A stretch of 64,000 nt of DNA from Cymodocea nodosa (taxonomy: Eukaryota; Streptophyta; Magnoliopsida; Alismatales; Cymodoceaceae): NCBI GenBank assembly GCA_036874045.1, contig CM072336.1, forward strand, positions 10,816,501 to 10,880,500. Direction: 5' to 3'. A program made the translations under genes and the position numbers. Below are positions 22,481 to 34,453 of the stretch, piece after piece; the first letter of the stretch is position 1, and each line of letters opens with the position of its first letter. The notes beneath the pieces were generated by a model, which saw only the letters and a program-made list of their open reading frames with translations, ran no database searches and had not been told where the DNA came from.

Positions 22481-23739
22481 TGTAGGATCATTGTATCATA
22501 AGAGGGAGGGTGAATTGTGTCTTTAGTAATTAAAATTACCAACGGATAAAACAAGAGCACAAAACACTTGTAAATAACATTTTGTTCTTTATAAACTTTA
22601 AAGAAAGAATTTACAATATCTTTTCAGCTCAATTCCCTTCTTGACGGTTTTGATACAGTAATGTCCAATATACAATTCAAATAGAAAATGAAGTCCTTAT
22701 TCAAAACTAATTTTGAATTGTATAAAACTTGATCTTTTATGCACGTAGCTCCTTTCCTTCTTTTTGCTTAGCTTCTGTATCTCTTCTTCTCCAATTGTTG
22801 AATTTCTAGACTTCTTGCATTTGCAGCTCCTTTTCTGAAATTGCTTGGAATTTCGAACTTCTTCTGATGTTGGAGAATTTTTCTAGATATGAATATTCAT
22901 ACTTGATTTTTTAGTTTGGGATCTAGATTGAATATTCAGACTTGGTTTTTGAGATTGGGAATCCTCATTATAATGTAGTTTGTACTCTCTATTAGTAGTC
23001 GAACTATAACTTCACGTTCAGCATGTTCATCCACTTAATCCACAATCCATAATCCATAATCCATAATCCACATACTAATTTTTTCTTTAATCCAAATTAC
23101 TATCTTTTTGAATTTCCACTTTCTCCATTATCATTTTGAATTTCCACAATCTCCACTCGTAGATTCACCGAAACTTTATCTTTCTAGAGACTTGTAGAAT
23201 ATCTTCTAAGTCTTCATTTTAATCGAACACTTATCCTTTAAGTCCTGTAAAAACTCGAACACTTATCTATAACTCTACGAGTTTTTGCACCTGCAAAACA
23301 CGTGATTGAACATAGAAAACTTATATGTTCGTTAGTCATTTTATAAAACTCGAACAGTTATCTATCCACGTGTATAAAAACTCGAACAGTTATCTAACTC
23401 TTCAATTTTCATTATCGAACGCACATGGAAAACACGTGACAACTAAAAAAATTAAAAACACGTGTAGATAACTTAAGTATACGAGTTTTTAACATAACTC
23501 TTCGATTAAATCGAAACGTTAACTATCTGAAAGTTTAATTGTCTAAAATTCTAACTATCCGAAAACTTTAACTATTCAAAAATTTTAATTATCCGAAAGT
23601 TAACTATCTGAAATTTTAAATGAAACTTTTCGATAACTTGTCAACATTTAATTACGTGACTACTATACTTAGAAAATATTATTTAGACTTATTTAAAGAC
23701 TTTAATAAAGCATTCATCATCAAAATAAAATTTCTAACA
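22481..23739 (-). repeat. Element A 5' LTR (family 1)
   Basis: A 1259-bp LTR, on the minus strand TGTTAGAAA...ATCCTACA. The adjacent minus-strand primer site ACTGGTATCAAAGC lies at about 22467-22480. The same LTR is at 25931-27163 (D) and 32973-34174 (E). U3 (about 23220-23640) is dense with CGNNNAGTTA and CGNNNACTTA half-sites and ACGTG motifs. Confidence 0.9.
23225..23610 (-). repeat. AGTTA-type motif array in family-1 U3 (element A)
   Basis: Many CGAACACTTA, CGAACAGTTA and TAACTATCCGAA words. An inverted pair (CGAACAGTTA, 2 bases, TAACT...) starts at 23383. D carries the equivalent pair at 26824-26845 and E at 33848-33869. Confidence 0.75.
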
Positions 23740-23917
23740 AGAATGTACAGAATAGATTCAATCACCTATACAACCAAGTTATTCAATTCGAGCAGAACAA
23801 CAACCCCAACTACCTCCTTCCCTAGATGATGTGCTTAACGAAATCAGAAATGATATTAGGCATCTAGGAGATAAAATATGTAATGCTATTAGTGATATCC
23901 TTAGGAGGAATAGATAA
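23740..23917 (+). pseudogene. Element H ORF3, C-terminal fragment
   Basis: The frame ending at TAA 23915-23917 reads QQPQLPPSLDDVLNEIRND then IRHLGDKICNAISDILRRNR, matching the C-terminus of element G's ORF3 (57370-57560, minus). Upstream codons were removed from view by the insertion of A. Confidence 0.85.
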
Positions 23918-24460
23918 ATGTCAAGTCATTTGTCTGTTTGCTTGTCTTTGAATGCAAAATGTAACGTTTATATTTATTGTTTGATTATTTGAACAATACA
24001 TTTTTCTGTAAATGATTACAATTCTTATTTATGTTTACAGAAAGCTTTGCTGTAAATATATCCCTCAACTTATATATTGTGTAATCATCTTTTTGATTAA
24101 TGACAAAAAGGGGGAGATGTTATAAATTCAAAAGAAGAAGATGATTATGATTTTAATTGCATATATTATAAAGGGAGATGATATTTAAGTGGTTATTGTA
24201 ATCTAATAGATAATAATGTAATCTGAAAGGTAATTATATGGTTATTAAAATTTGAAAGATACTTATGTAATTATTGACATCTGAAAGTTTTATTTCTAAG
24301 AGGTGAATTTTACACAAACAATAGAAATAAGCTTAAGTGAACTTAAGTCAACAAACTTGTTTATTGAATTAAAAATTAACCCGACGAAGGTGCTTTGTTG
24401 AGCTATATATATTTCATAATTAATTTAATATGGTTTTGTCATCATCAAAAAGGGGGAGAT
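23918..24460 (+). other. Element H 3' tail with duplicated PPT
   Basis: Non-coding. A PPT-like GACAAAAAGGGGGAGATG lies at about 24103-24120. The true PPT (CAAAAAGGGGGAGAT) ends at 24460, directly before the LTR. Repeated PPT copies are a known Sirevirus trait. Confidence 0.8.
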
Positions 24461-25930
24461 TGTTGAGTATTTTGTTTTGATGATGTGTGCTGAATGAAAG
24501 TAATCATATTTTCTCAATTACTATTGCTTATGAAAGGAAATTAAGAACATCAATTAATACAGAAAAAGTCTATTGATATAAATACTTGTCTGTATTGGAT
24601 CTGAAATTATACTAAGTTAAAAAACTAGTCGTTTCATTGCATTAATTTCTCATTTAACTAAACATTAAGTTAACGTGTGTTTTTATTGAAAAGCATGATA
24701 TGTTTCAATGTTATATTTTTTGTATCATGAACAGTGCACGTTTAGACAACTCGTTAAGTTAGAGTTTTATTCGTACAGAGGTCACGTGAGAACTTGTTGA
24801 GTTAGAGGCTTAAAGGTTAAAATAGGTCACGTGAGAACTCGTTAAGTTAGTGACTAAAAGAAGAGACAAACTCATTAAGTTAGTGTTGTACACGTGGTGA
24901 AATTAAAGGTTACGAATGTTATATTGTATCACATGAGTTGCACATATTTAACTCGTTAAGTTAACATAACTAAACGTGTTGAGTTGCTATATTGAACACT
25001 AAGGCAACACGTTAGGTTAGCATTATAAACTTAAGTTGTTATTATTGCACGTGGTAAAATTCTTATTATAAAAACATTTGTTTATTACTAGTTCATTGAG
25101 TTATCTGTAATACAACGGAGTTGGTTTGTTGAGTTATTGTAACACCACGAATCTAGTTCATTGAGTTAGTGTAACACCATAAACTTAGTTCGTTGAGTTA
25201 GCTATAGTACTTGCCACATGAGTTCGCACATGAGGAACTCGTTAAGTTAGAAATGCTAAGTTATATATCTACTTGTGTTACTCGTTTAGTTAACATTAAA
25301 GTAGCGACTTCTTATTGCACTTGATGAAAAATTTTGGACGAGAAAATTTATTTTGTAGGAAATTTTTCAGAGATCTAGGATTGATGATTAAAGAAAATTC
25401 GAAATGTAAACGCAGGTTAGAACATGTGTATTTCGATGAAGGAAAAAGAGAAGACGTGAAGAAGTGGAAAACTAGTAGTGATTAAACATGGAGGATATGC
25501 ATGAAATGAAGATACAGTATAAAAGGCAAAGAATTCTCGTTGATTAGTTATCCCCGCACACCAAACGAAATATCTTTTTAGGGATCAAAAACACCTCTTT
25601 GGGGAAAAGCTCTTAGATGGAAGAAAATTCAGTGAAGTAGAAAAGGTCAGATTTATGTCACTGAAGATCTGAAGTATCTGAAGAAAGCAAATTCGATGAA
25701 GCAGAGAAAGTCAGATATTCATCACTGAAGAATTGCTGAAGAAGAAAGATCTCAAACAAGGAGAAATGTTTTAAATTCTGCAAATTAGTTTTCTCTATTT
25801 GTAGTTATGAAATTCTATAGATGAAACATGGTATTGTTATATAATTGCGTCTACAATTTCTAAAGAGAATTGAATTGTATATTGTAATTGAAACCTTGAA
25901 TAAAAATGATTTTATGAAAATAGTGTCTAT
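24461..25930 (+). repeat. Element H 3' LTR (family 2), truncated by element D
   Basis: It starts TGTTGAGTATTTTG after the PPT. The terminal ~190 bases seen in G's LTR are displaced by D's insertion. It includes the 103-bp block shared with the gypsy element C LTR (24951-25053) and repeated CGTTGAGTTA / CGTTAAGTTA motifs from about 24665 to 25310. Confidence 0.87.
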
Positions 25931-27163
25931 TGTAGGATCGTTGTATCATAAGAGGGGGGTGAATTGTGTCTTTAGTAATTAAATTACCAGTGGATAAAAC
26001 AAGAGTACAAAACACTCGTAAATAAAATTCTATTCTTTATAAACTTTAAAGACAAAATTTACAATATCTTTTTAGCTCAATTCCCTTCTTGACGGTTTTG
26101 ATACAATAATGTCCAATATACAATTCAAATAGAAAATGAAGTCCTTATTCAAAACTAATTTCGAATTGTATAAAACTTGATCTTTATGCACATAGCTCAT
26201 TTCCTTCTTTTTGCTTAGCTTCTGTATCTCTTCTTCTCTAGCTGTCGAATTTCCAGACTTCTTGCGTTTGCAGCTCTTTTTCTAAAATTGCTTGGAATTT
26301 TGAACTTCTTCTGATGTTGGAGAACTTTTTTGAATATGAATATTCAAACTTAACTTTTCAGTTAGGGATCCAGATTGAATATTCAGACTTGGTTTTTGAG
26401 ATTGGGATCCTTTTTTTTTAATGTAGCTCGTACTCTCTATTAGTAGTTGAACTCTAACTTCACGTTCAGCATATTCATCCACTTAATCCACAATCCATAA
26501 TACATAATCCACGTACTAATTTTTTCTTTAACCCAAATTACTATCTTTTTGAATTTCCACTTTCTCCACTATCATTTTGAATTTCCACAATCTCCACTCG
26601 TAGATTCACCGAAACTTTATCTTCCTAGAGATTTGTAGAATATCTTCTAAGTCTTCATTTTAGTCGAACACTTATCTTTTAAGTCCTGTAAAAACTTGAA
26701 CACTTATTTGTAAATCTTTGAGTTTTTGCACTTGCAAAACACGTGACTGAACATAGCAAACTTATTTGTTCGTTAGTTATTTTATAAAACTTGAACAGTT
26801 ATCTATTCATGTGTATAAAAACTCGAATAGTTATCTAACTCTTCGATTTTCATTCTTGAATGCACATGGAAAACACGTGACAACTTAAAACATTAAAAAC
26901 ACATGTGCAGATAACTTAACTATACGAGTTTTTAACATAACTATTCAACAAAAATGAAACGTTAACTATCCAAAAGTTTTACTATCGAAAATCTAACTAT
27001 TCGAAAACTTTAACTATCTGAAAGTTAACTATCCGAAATAAAAATGAAACTTTTCGATATCCTATTAACATTTAATTACGTGACAATTATACTTAGAGAA
27101 TATTATTTAGACTTATTTAAAAACTTTAATAAAACATATATCATCAAAACAAAATTCCTAACA
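25931..27163 (-). repeat. Element D 3' LTR (family 1)
   Basis: 1233 bases, bounded by TGTAGGATC on the left and CCTAACA on the right (plus strand). The adjacent PPT ATCTCCTCCTTTTTGATG lies on its right. The motif array is at about 26660-27040, with a clean inverted half-site pair at 26824-26845. Confidence 0.9.
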
Positions 27164-27485
27164 ATCTCCTCCTTTTTGATGATGTGAAACCTAATAAGTC
27201 AAATAATCTATCTTCTCCCCCTTTTTGGCATTGTAAAAAAGTAAATAAAATGTAAGAAAGAAAAACTTGCTAAGTATATATCGTTTAAAAAGATATTTTT
27301 AAACATGCATAACTTTCGTGGATAAGCATAAACTATTTAAAGAAAACTGTTTTAAACATAAACTATCAAAAACAAGTATATGATCATTAAATGCAGTAAA
27401 TAGTTTACATAATGCGATTTCTTTACATAAATAATATTTGGTAACAAATTACAATAAATAAATCATGCAATACATAATTTGTATA
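27164..27485 (-). other. Element D 3' tail with two PPT-like tracts
   Basis: On the minus strand, AAAAAGGGGGAGAAG (about 27210-27226) precedes the true PPT next to the LTR at 27164. No gene. Confidence 0.75.
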
Positions 27486-30050
27486 ATCACAAGCCTCTTT
27501 ATCTTCGAAAAAGATTGATCAGAGTATTTGAAATTTGCCTTGCAATTTCTATACTTACTCTATTGATCTGATCAATTATTGCTTGATCTAAATAAGAATG
27601 TGAAACTTGTGACAGTTGTTGTAAAAATTCAGTATTTATGTTTGTATGTAAATCTGTATGTGTATCTATATGTATACCTGTATTTGTATCTGTTTGTTGC
27701 TGTTGTTTTGAAAACTATGTCGACTGTTGTTGTTGTTGTTGTTGAATTATAGGTGTTTCTGCTTCCTGGTATTTTTGTAGTTCCTTTGCAGAGAAAGATC
27801 TTGACTTTAATCTTTTCTGTGGCCAAGGTGTAATATTTGTTTGACTTGCCACAATTCTCAAAAGTGTATCACCATAAAATAATTTACTCTACAAGTTTAA
27901 GATATGAGAAACAAAAATATCATACCAGTTCACCTGTATATGATTAATTAATGCATATACAGCATAAAGACAGTATCTACCAACTTCTACACCATTACCA
28001 AACCTTTGAAAGAGTGAAGCATGCAGTATTTTTGCAATAAAACGTGTTTGGCCATTTAAATCATTTAGTAATCTCATTGGATTATTGGTAGTTAGATCTT
28101 TGGCTAAACTTTTAATGTCTCATCCCAACTAATACACCTGTTTTCTTTCTAATAATTTAACTCCATTTTTCAGACCGAGTACTTGATAAAGTAATTCTAG
28201 AGTTAAATATATATTGTAGTCTTGTATATTGGAAACAAGAATACCTTCTTCCACTATTAAGTTTGAGTAAAAACAACTTATAAGTTCTAGTATAACTAGA
28301 TGGCCTAGCTGTTGTGGAAGTAGAGTCAACAAGCCTTGAAATTCAAACATTTCTCGAATATGTGCCATCCTTTCAAACTTAACTAGTCTTGAATATAAAA
28401 TTGTAAAGGTTTTATATGTTTGAAAATTTTCATAGTAGGAACTATTTCTGAACCATAGTAATGTATTTTAATCTAAATTCTATTTAGGATTAGGTATTTT
28501 CCTGTCATGATGTTCTGATCTAGGACTTGTTTCAACAGTATCAGTAGCATCTATATTTTTAGATCTTTCAGAACTAGTGGAATTTCTATCAAAGCTAGTA
28601 TATATGTCTAAAATATCTGTTATTGTCATACAATAATCTCCTGAATTTCCTCTATTTGTACTTCTTGAAACATATCAGTATTAATAGTCTCTATATTATT
28701 CTGTCTATCAACAACATTTATGTCGATAATTGGTCTATATAATAATTATCTCTATATGAAAGAATGTTCTATATCTGTCTGTGTAATAGAATCATCCTAT
28801 ATTTTTGAAATTTATATAATTGAGACATTGGCAGTGTTATATTCTTTTTGTAACTATGTAGTTTGTTGATTATATACATTTATCAACAAATATACTATAT
28901 ACTGTAACAGACATAAGCACATGTATAAACTATAGTATAAGCAACTATACCAAAACTCAAAAGTCTCTATTCGAGAAATAGTAAAAGGAAGAATAGCTGT
29001 ACATTCCTCTTTAGATGAAATATCATCAAAATTCATAGACTCAATGTCTATGTCATCAAAAATATCATCAAAATTGATATCATCTATATATGTATCATCA
29101 AAATTTCTTACATGTTCTCTTTCCGTAGGAAAAGAATGTTGGCTTGCAGCATGTTGTGAAAAACTGTCCATTGTATTAAAAGAAACATTATGCACTAATG
29201 TGACACAATACCTTAGAGTGTATGCTTGTAATCCGATATTTGTCACATCTGCTGGGATTTCTGAAACAAAATCCTGTTCGACTTGTACAATGGAACAAAG
29301 TTTTCCATTTTTCAACGATTCTTCTCTTTGCTGCAATATGTCTTGTACACCTACAGTCAGTCCAAAATATTCTAATGTCTTCTTCTTTTTCCAACTATAT
29401 GTCTGTAGTGTTTCTAGTTGTTCAGGCGGTTCTAAAGTTTTCTTAATTTCTCTTGTTAAAGGCACCTGTGGTCTTGATGATCCTTCACCATGATGCCTAG
29501 GAGGTAATAATGGAATATAGAGTTTTAAGCTCTCAACCTCTGCCATTTTTAGTTGATAAACTTTTTGTCCTTCACTAAGAAGGCCCATTTTCCAAATAGC
29601 AGTTTTCTATTCATCAATAAATTGTTGAATGTCGTCTAACATAGCCGAGGGAAAATAATGTTGGGAATACAAAGACTCTAATTCCTTGTTGACATTTTCT
29701 ATCATTGGTCCCCATTTCTTTCCATAATAAGTGATAGACTATACTGAGTTTTCAAGTATATGTCTAGAACTTGTAACAACCACAAGGTTAGATTGTAAAG
29801 TTCATTTCCATAGTTGTAATGCGGAAAGTTTGGTCTGTTTTAGTCTAAACTATTTTTCAACATAATTTTGGATAAATTTCTAATAGAAATTTTTCTTGTC
29901 TTAAATAGCTTTTCTAATTTCATGTAGTATTTCATTAGAAAAAGTATACCTTGAGTAGATTTCTTTGATCTCACTTTCTATCTTTTGAAGTTCCATCTCT
30001 CTTTTCTGCACTTTTGTTAATCTACCATGTCCTTGTCCACGTCCTGACAT
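27486..30050 (-). pseudogene. Element D ORF3: downstream ORF with PF20167-like domain
   Basis: It starts at 30050 with MSGRGQGHGRLTKVQK, a basic N-terminus. Next come a Gln/Leu-rich region, an acidic central part with DDTYIDDINFDDIFDDIDIE-type repeats, and a hydrophobic segment (FWYSCLYYSLYMCLCLL) that could span a membrane. The conserved part follows (MAHIREMFEFQGLLTLL; LLNDLNGQTRFIAKILHASL; YCLYAVYALINHIQVNW). The C-terminal end has Gln runs and a Thr/Asp-rich repeat, then ARQISNTLINLFRR. The conserved part resembles 'putative plant transposon protein' domains; this is by-eye recognition. It occupies the env-like position of Sireviruses. TAG stops and frameshifts break it. Function unknown. 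Confidence 0.72.
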
Positions 30051-31974
30051 TGTCGATTAATCTTCACTGTTCACTGTAGAACTTAGTGGAAGTAAAGATT
30101 GTGAAACTAGGGTTTTACCAAGGTAGAAACACGAAAGGTTGTCAGTAAAATATTTATAACTCTTCGAGTTTATAAATAGATTCAATCATTGAAATCATAA
30201 ATATAAGATCCATTATTGATAAATAACTCGAATGCTTACAATAACTATACGAGTTTTACAATCGACAAAAGCAGAATACTTAGTGTAACTGTTCGTGTAA
30301 AGAAAATAACTACGGCCTAAGTGAAAAGTGAGAAAACTTGAAGACTTATGATAATTATTCGAGTTTTGAGAGCTGTAAAGCACATAACTATACGACAAAC
30401 TAGAATAGTTATTATCAGATATTAAGTCTATCAGAAAAATATAATAATATTAGGTTAACTGTTCGAGTATGTCGGATGGATATGCGAAAAAGTCGAAGAC
30501 TTAAGCATAACTGTTTGAGTTTCAACATGAGACATAATAAAGCAACGAAATTCAACACGTGCATAATTCTAACTAAAGGAGTTTAGATATTTTTGGATAC
30601 TTATAAACCTAACTATTCGATGCTCAGATGGATTTCGGATAGTTATCACATAACTTACCAAACATTCACTTAAGGTATGCATTAATGTTTCAACACATGT
30701 ACTTTAGGAAATAATAAAATATTCTTTTAATCGTTTAACACATAACTGTCCGGTACATACAATATAACTTTCTGAAACAATAGATAATTCGGATACTTAA
30801 GAATGAAGAAAACTTGTAATTCATCGACAGTTCAGAAATGTACTAAATTAATGTTAATTTCTTGAGATTATGTAGATTCTCTCATTAAAGTATATAATAA
30901 TTCATAATGGTTGAATTTTTATATGATAAATTGCTCCCCCTACATAAATGTAGTGTAGAAAATTTATGGCACACTTAAATTGGGTTGCCAAGCCCCAATA
31001 GATTTGAGTCTCTCTCTCTCTATATATTTATTATTATTATTTCTTTTAATTTAAATACAGAAATAAGTAGTAGATTTAACAATTTAGACTTTCTAGCTTT
31101 TATCTTATTCAGTTTATAAAAGAAAATTCAAAGAGATATACTTTCAAGTAACTTAAAAGAATTCAATAATGAGTACACGAACTTAAGAAAATAAATACAT
31201 TACATTATGTGTAAAGGATAGATAATAACAAAGAAAAATAACAAAGATTATATGCACAGATTATGGCAGGATTGTTATAACACATGTAAAAGAAATTAAG
31301 CTTGAGTGTATTGTCTCCCTTTTTTTTAAAAATTTATACATATATATTTTATGTATTACCTTCCACAATATCATCTTTTTACATGATCATAATCCATTGC
31401 TTAGGAGAAAGATAACCAGTTACTTAATGATAAGTGAGAATAGGTAATATTTTTTTTTTTATGACTTAAATAGAATCTGAATTACTTGTAAAATGAGTTT
31501 TCAGTCAACACATCCCAAACTAGTTGGTTCAAGTGACTAGGGTTTAAGATCCCTCAACGAACTTAATTACTTAAGCAATTGCAGATAAATAATAAAATAA
31601 GACAGTAAATTGAATAAGAGGCAACCGCAAGACTTAATTTTTCTAACAGTATGTTAATAACTTTCCTTTAATAAATAGTACATACTTTCTATGTATTTTC
31701 TAGTTAAAATCTCTATAAGGGTGTATACATAAGTAACAAAAATACAATTGGCACTCATATTGAATCAAATTAACTTTCCTTATGTAACCTTTTCTGAATT
31801 TTTCTTAAGTAAATTGACTTCAATAAAAATCAGAATTTCATAAATTCTTAATAATCAGAAAATAGTAATTCGAAAATAGATATTTTGTTTTATTTTGTTT
31901 TTTTAATAACAAAGAAATTAAATTCTAAGATTATCTTATAACAAACCAAAATGTTATGTAATGAACAAGATAAT
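30051..31974 (-). other. Element D spacer between pol and ORF3, promoter-like
   Basis: Non-coding. TATA-like GTTATAAATA and CTATTTATA (minus strand, about 30151-30179) lie about 100-125 bases before the ORF3 ATG. A dense AGTTA-motif array spans about 30150-30795, including an inverted pair at 30636-30660. The block at 30790-30945 resembles the start of gypsy C's LTR, and a PPT-like GGGGGAGCAAT lies at about 30932-30945. The whole suggests a captured gypsy 3'UTR/PPT/U3 acting as the ORF3 promoter. Confidence 0.6.
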
Positions 31975-32972
31975 TTAAACATCAGATAACCTACAAATGC
32001 CAAGTTCTAATCATAATTTTGAAAAGGTATTCTCATCTAAGGGTTTTGTAAATAGATCTGCTAATTATTTTGTGGTAGGAACAAAATTTAATACTATTTT
32101 TCCTTTTATAACATTATCCCTTAGAAAATGATGTCGAACTTCTATATGTTTAGCTCGTGAATGTAAGACAGGATTTTTAGACAAACTTATTGCAGAACTA
32201 CTACCACAAAAAATCTTAGTTGGTTCATAAGCTAAATTAAAATCTTTTAAAGTTTGTCTAATCCACAGGATTTGAGCACAGCAAAGTGCAGCAGCTATAT
32301 ATTCAACTTTAGTTGTAGATAATGCTACACAATTTTGCTTTTTGCTAAACCATGACACTAAAGAATTTCCTAATAATTGACATGTGCCACTAGTGCTTTT
32401 TCTTTCAAACTTACATCCTACAAAGTCAACATCACTATAACCTATTAAATTTAGAGAACTGTGTTTAAAGTAAAACAATCCAAAATTGATGGTTCCTAAT
32501 AGATATTTAAAAATTCGTTTAACAGCAAGTAGGTGTGATTCTTTAGAATTAGATTGATATCTAGCACAATTACACACACTAAACATAATATCTGGTCGGC
32601 TAGGTGTTAAATAAAGTAATGAACCAATCATACTTCTATATTGTTTTATATCTATAATTTTTCCAGAGTCATCTTTATCCAACATGGTGATAGTACTCAT
32701 TGGTGTATTCTTTGTTTTAGTGTTGTCTAAACCAAACCTCTTTAATAAATCTCGAGTGTATATTTTTCTAGTGAAATAAAAGTACCCTGATCTAACTGCT
32801 TAATTTGTAAGCCCAGGAAAAATGATAATTCACCCATCATACTCATTTGAAATTGATTAGTCATGTCTTTCGGAAAAGACTCAACTAATTTATCATTTGT
32901 TGCTCCAAATATGATGTCATCTACATAGATTTGAACTACCAATATATCTTTTTCGACCTTCTTGATAAAAAG
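31975..32972 (-). pseudogene. Element D RNase H and RT C-terminal part
   Basis: RNase H is open at 32065-32700 ([48 protein letters not shown]). The RT part is 32742-32972 with [12 protein letters not shown]. It is cut by element E's LTR at 32973 within the RT LFIKKV segment. SDADFAG is changed to SDVDFVG, an RNase H substitution. Confidence 0.86.
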
Positions 32973-34174
32973 TGTAGGATCGTCTGTATCACAAGAGGGG
33001 GGGTGAATTGTGTCTTTAGTAATTAAAATACTAGCGGATAAAATAAGAGCACAAAACACTCATAAATGAAATTCTATTCTTTATGTAAAGACAAAATTTA
33101 CAATATCTTTTCAACTCAATTCCCTTCTTGAAGGTTTTGATACAGTAATGTTCGATATACAATTCAAATAAAAAAATAAAACTCTTATTCAAAACTAATT
33201 TTGTATAAAACCTGATCTTTAAGCACACAGCTTCTTTCCTTCTCTTTGCTCAGCTTCTATATCTCTTCTTCTTCAGTTGTCAAATTTCCAGACTTCTTAC
33301 GTTTGCAGCTCTTTTTCTAAAATTTCTTGGAATTTCGAACTTCTTCTGATGTTGGAGAACTTTTCAGAATATGAATATTCAAACTTAACTTTTTCGTTAG
33401 GGATCCGGATTGAATATTCAGACTTGGTTTTTGAGATTGGGATCCTCTATTGTAATGTAGCTCATACTCTCTATTAGTAGTCGAACTTTGTTGTCTTTCA
33501 CGTTCAACATGTTCATCCATTTAATCCATAATCCATGTATTAATTTTTTCATTAATCCAAATTACTATCTTTTTGAGTTTCCACTTTCTCCACCATAATT
33601 TTGAATTTCCACAATCTCCACTCATAGATTCACCAAAACTTTATCTTCCTGGAGTCTTGTAGAATATCTTCTAAGTCTTTGATTTAGTCAAACACTTATC
33701 CTTTAAGTCCTGTAAAAACTCGAACACTTATCTGTAACTCTTCAAATTTTTGCACTTGCAAAACATGTGACTAAACATAGCAAACTTATTTGTTTGTTAG
33801 TCATTTTATAAAACTCGAAGACTTATCTATCCATGCGTATAAAAACTCGAACAGTTATCTAACTATTTGATTTTCATTACCAAACGCACATGAAAAACAC
33901 GTGACAACTTAAAACATTAAAAACACACGTGCATATAACTTAACTATACGAGTTTTTAATATAAACTATTCGACAAAAATGAAATGTTAACTATCTAAAA
34001 GTTTAACTATCGAAAATCTAACTCTTCGGAAATCTTTAACTTATCTGACATAAAAATGAAACTTTTCGATAATCTGTTAACTATTATACTTAAAGAAATA
34101 TACTTAGAGAAAATTATTTAGACTTATTTAAAAACTTTAATAAAGCATTTATCATCAAAACAAAATTCCTAACA
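32973..34174 (-). repeat. Element E 3' LTR (family 1)
   Basis: 1202 bases, TGTAGGATC...CCTAACA on the plus strand, with PPT ATCTCCCCCTTTTTGATG on its right. U3 motif array at about 33680-34060, with an inverted half-site pair at 33848-33869. Confidence 0.9.
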
Positions 34175-34453
34175 ATCTCCCCCTTTTTGATGATGTCAAA
34201 AAATATAAGTCAAATAATCTATCTCTTCTCCCCCTTTTTGGCATTATAAAAAAGTAAATAAAATGTAAGGAAGAAAAATATTCTAAGTACATATTGTTAA
34301 AAAATATTTTTAAACATGCATAACTTTCATGAATTAAGCATAAACTGTGAAAAAAATAATAATCACGTGAGCATTAAATGTACTAAACAGTTTACATAAT
34401 ATTTTTGGTTACAAATTATAAGAAATAGATCATGTAATACATATTTTGTATAA

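Larger units (their letters stand above)
1..23739 (-). mobile_element. Element A: Sirevirus-like Ty1/copia retrotransposon, family 1 (3' end beyond window)
   Basis: Read on the minus strand, the 5' LTR is at 22481-23739. It is followed by an initiator-Met-type primer site (about 22463-22480), Gag, protease, integrase, RT and RNase H, ending at 1206. The 3' spacer then runs off the left edge, so ORF3, the PPT and the 3' LTR are not in view. Gag is split by element B at 5946-22011. An uninterrupted relative (element E at about 54130-54170) shows the original join. A sits inside element H: H's ORF3 end resumes directly after A's LTR at 23740. Family assignment rests on near-identity with D and E. 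The element is decayed by stops and frameshifts. Confidence 0.88.
23740..25930 (+). mobile_element. Element H: family-2 Sirevirus-like copia, 3' end only
   Basis: It contains the ORF3 C-terminal end (to 23917), a non-coding tail with two PPT-like motifs, and the 3' LTR from 24461, interrupted at 25931 by element D. Its ORF3 and LTR match element G (minus strand). H is the outermost, oldest visible element; its 5' part lies left of the window beyond A. Confidence 0.85.

Noticed and set aside
29044-29493. 149-codon plus-strand ORF opposite D's ORF3
   Set aside because: It is the antisense shadow of the ORF3 coding frame on the minus strand.
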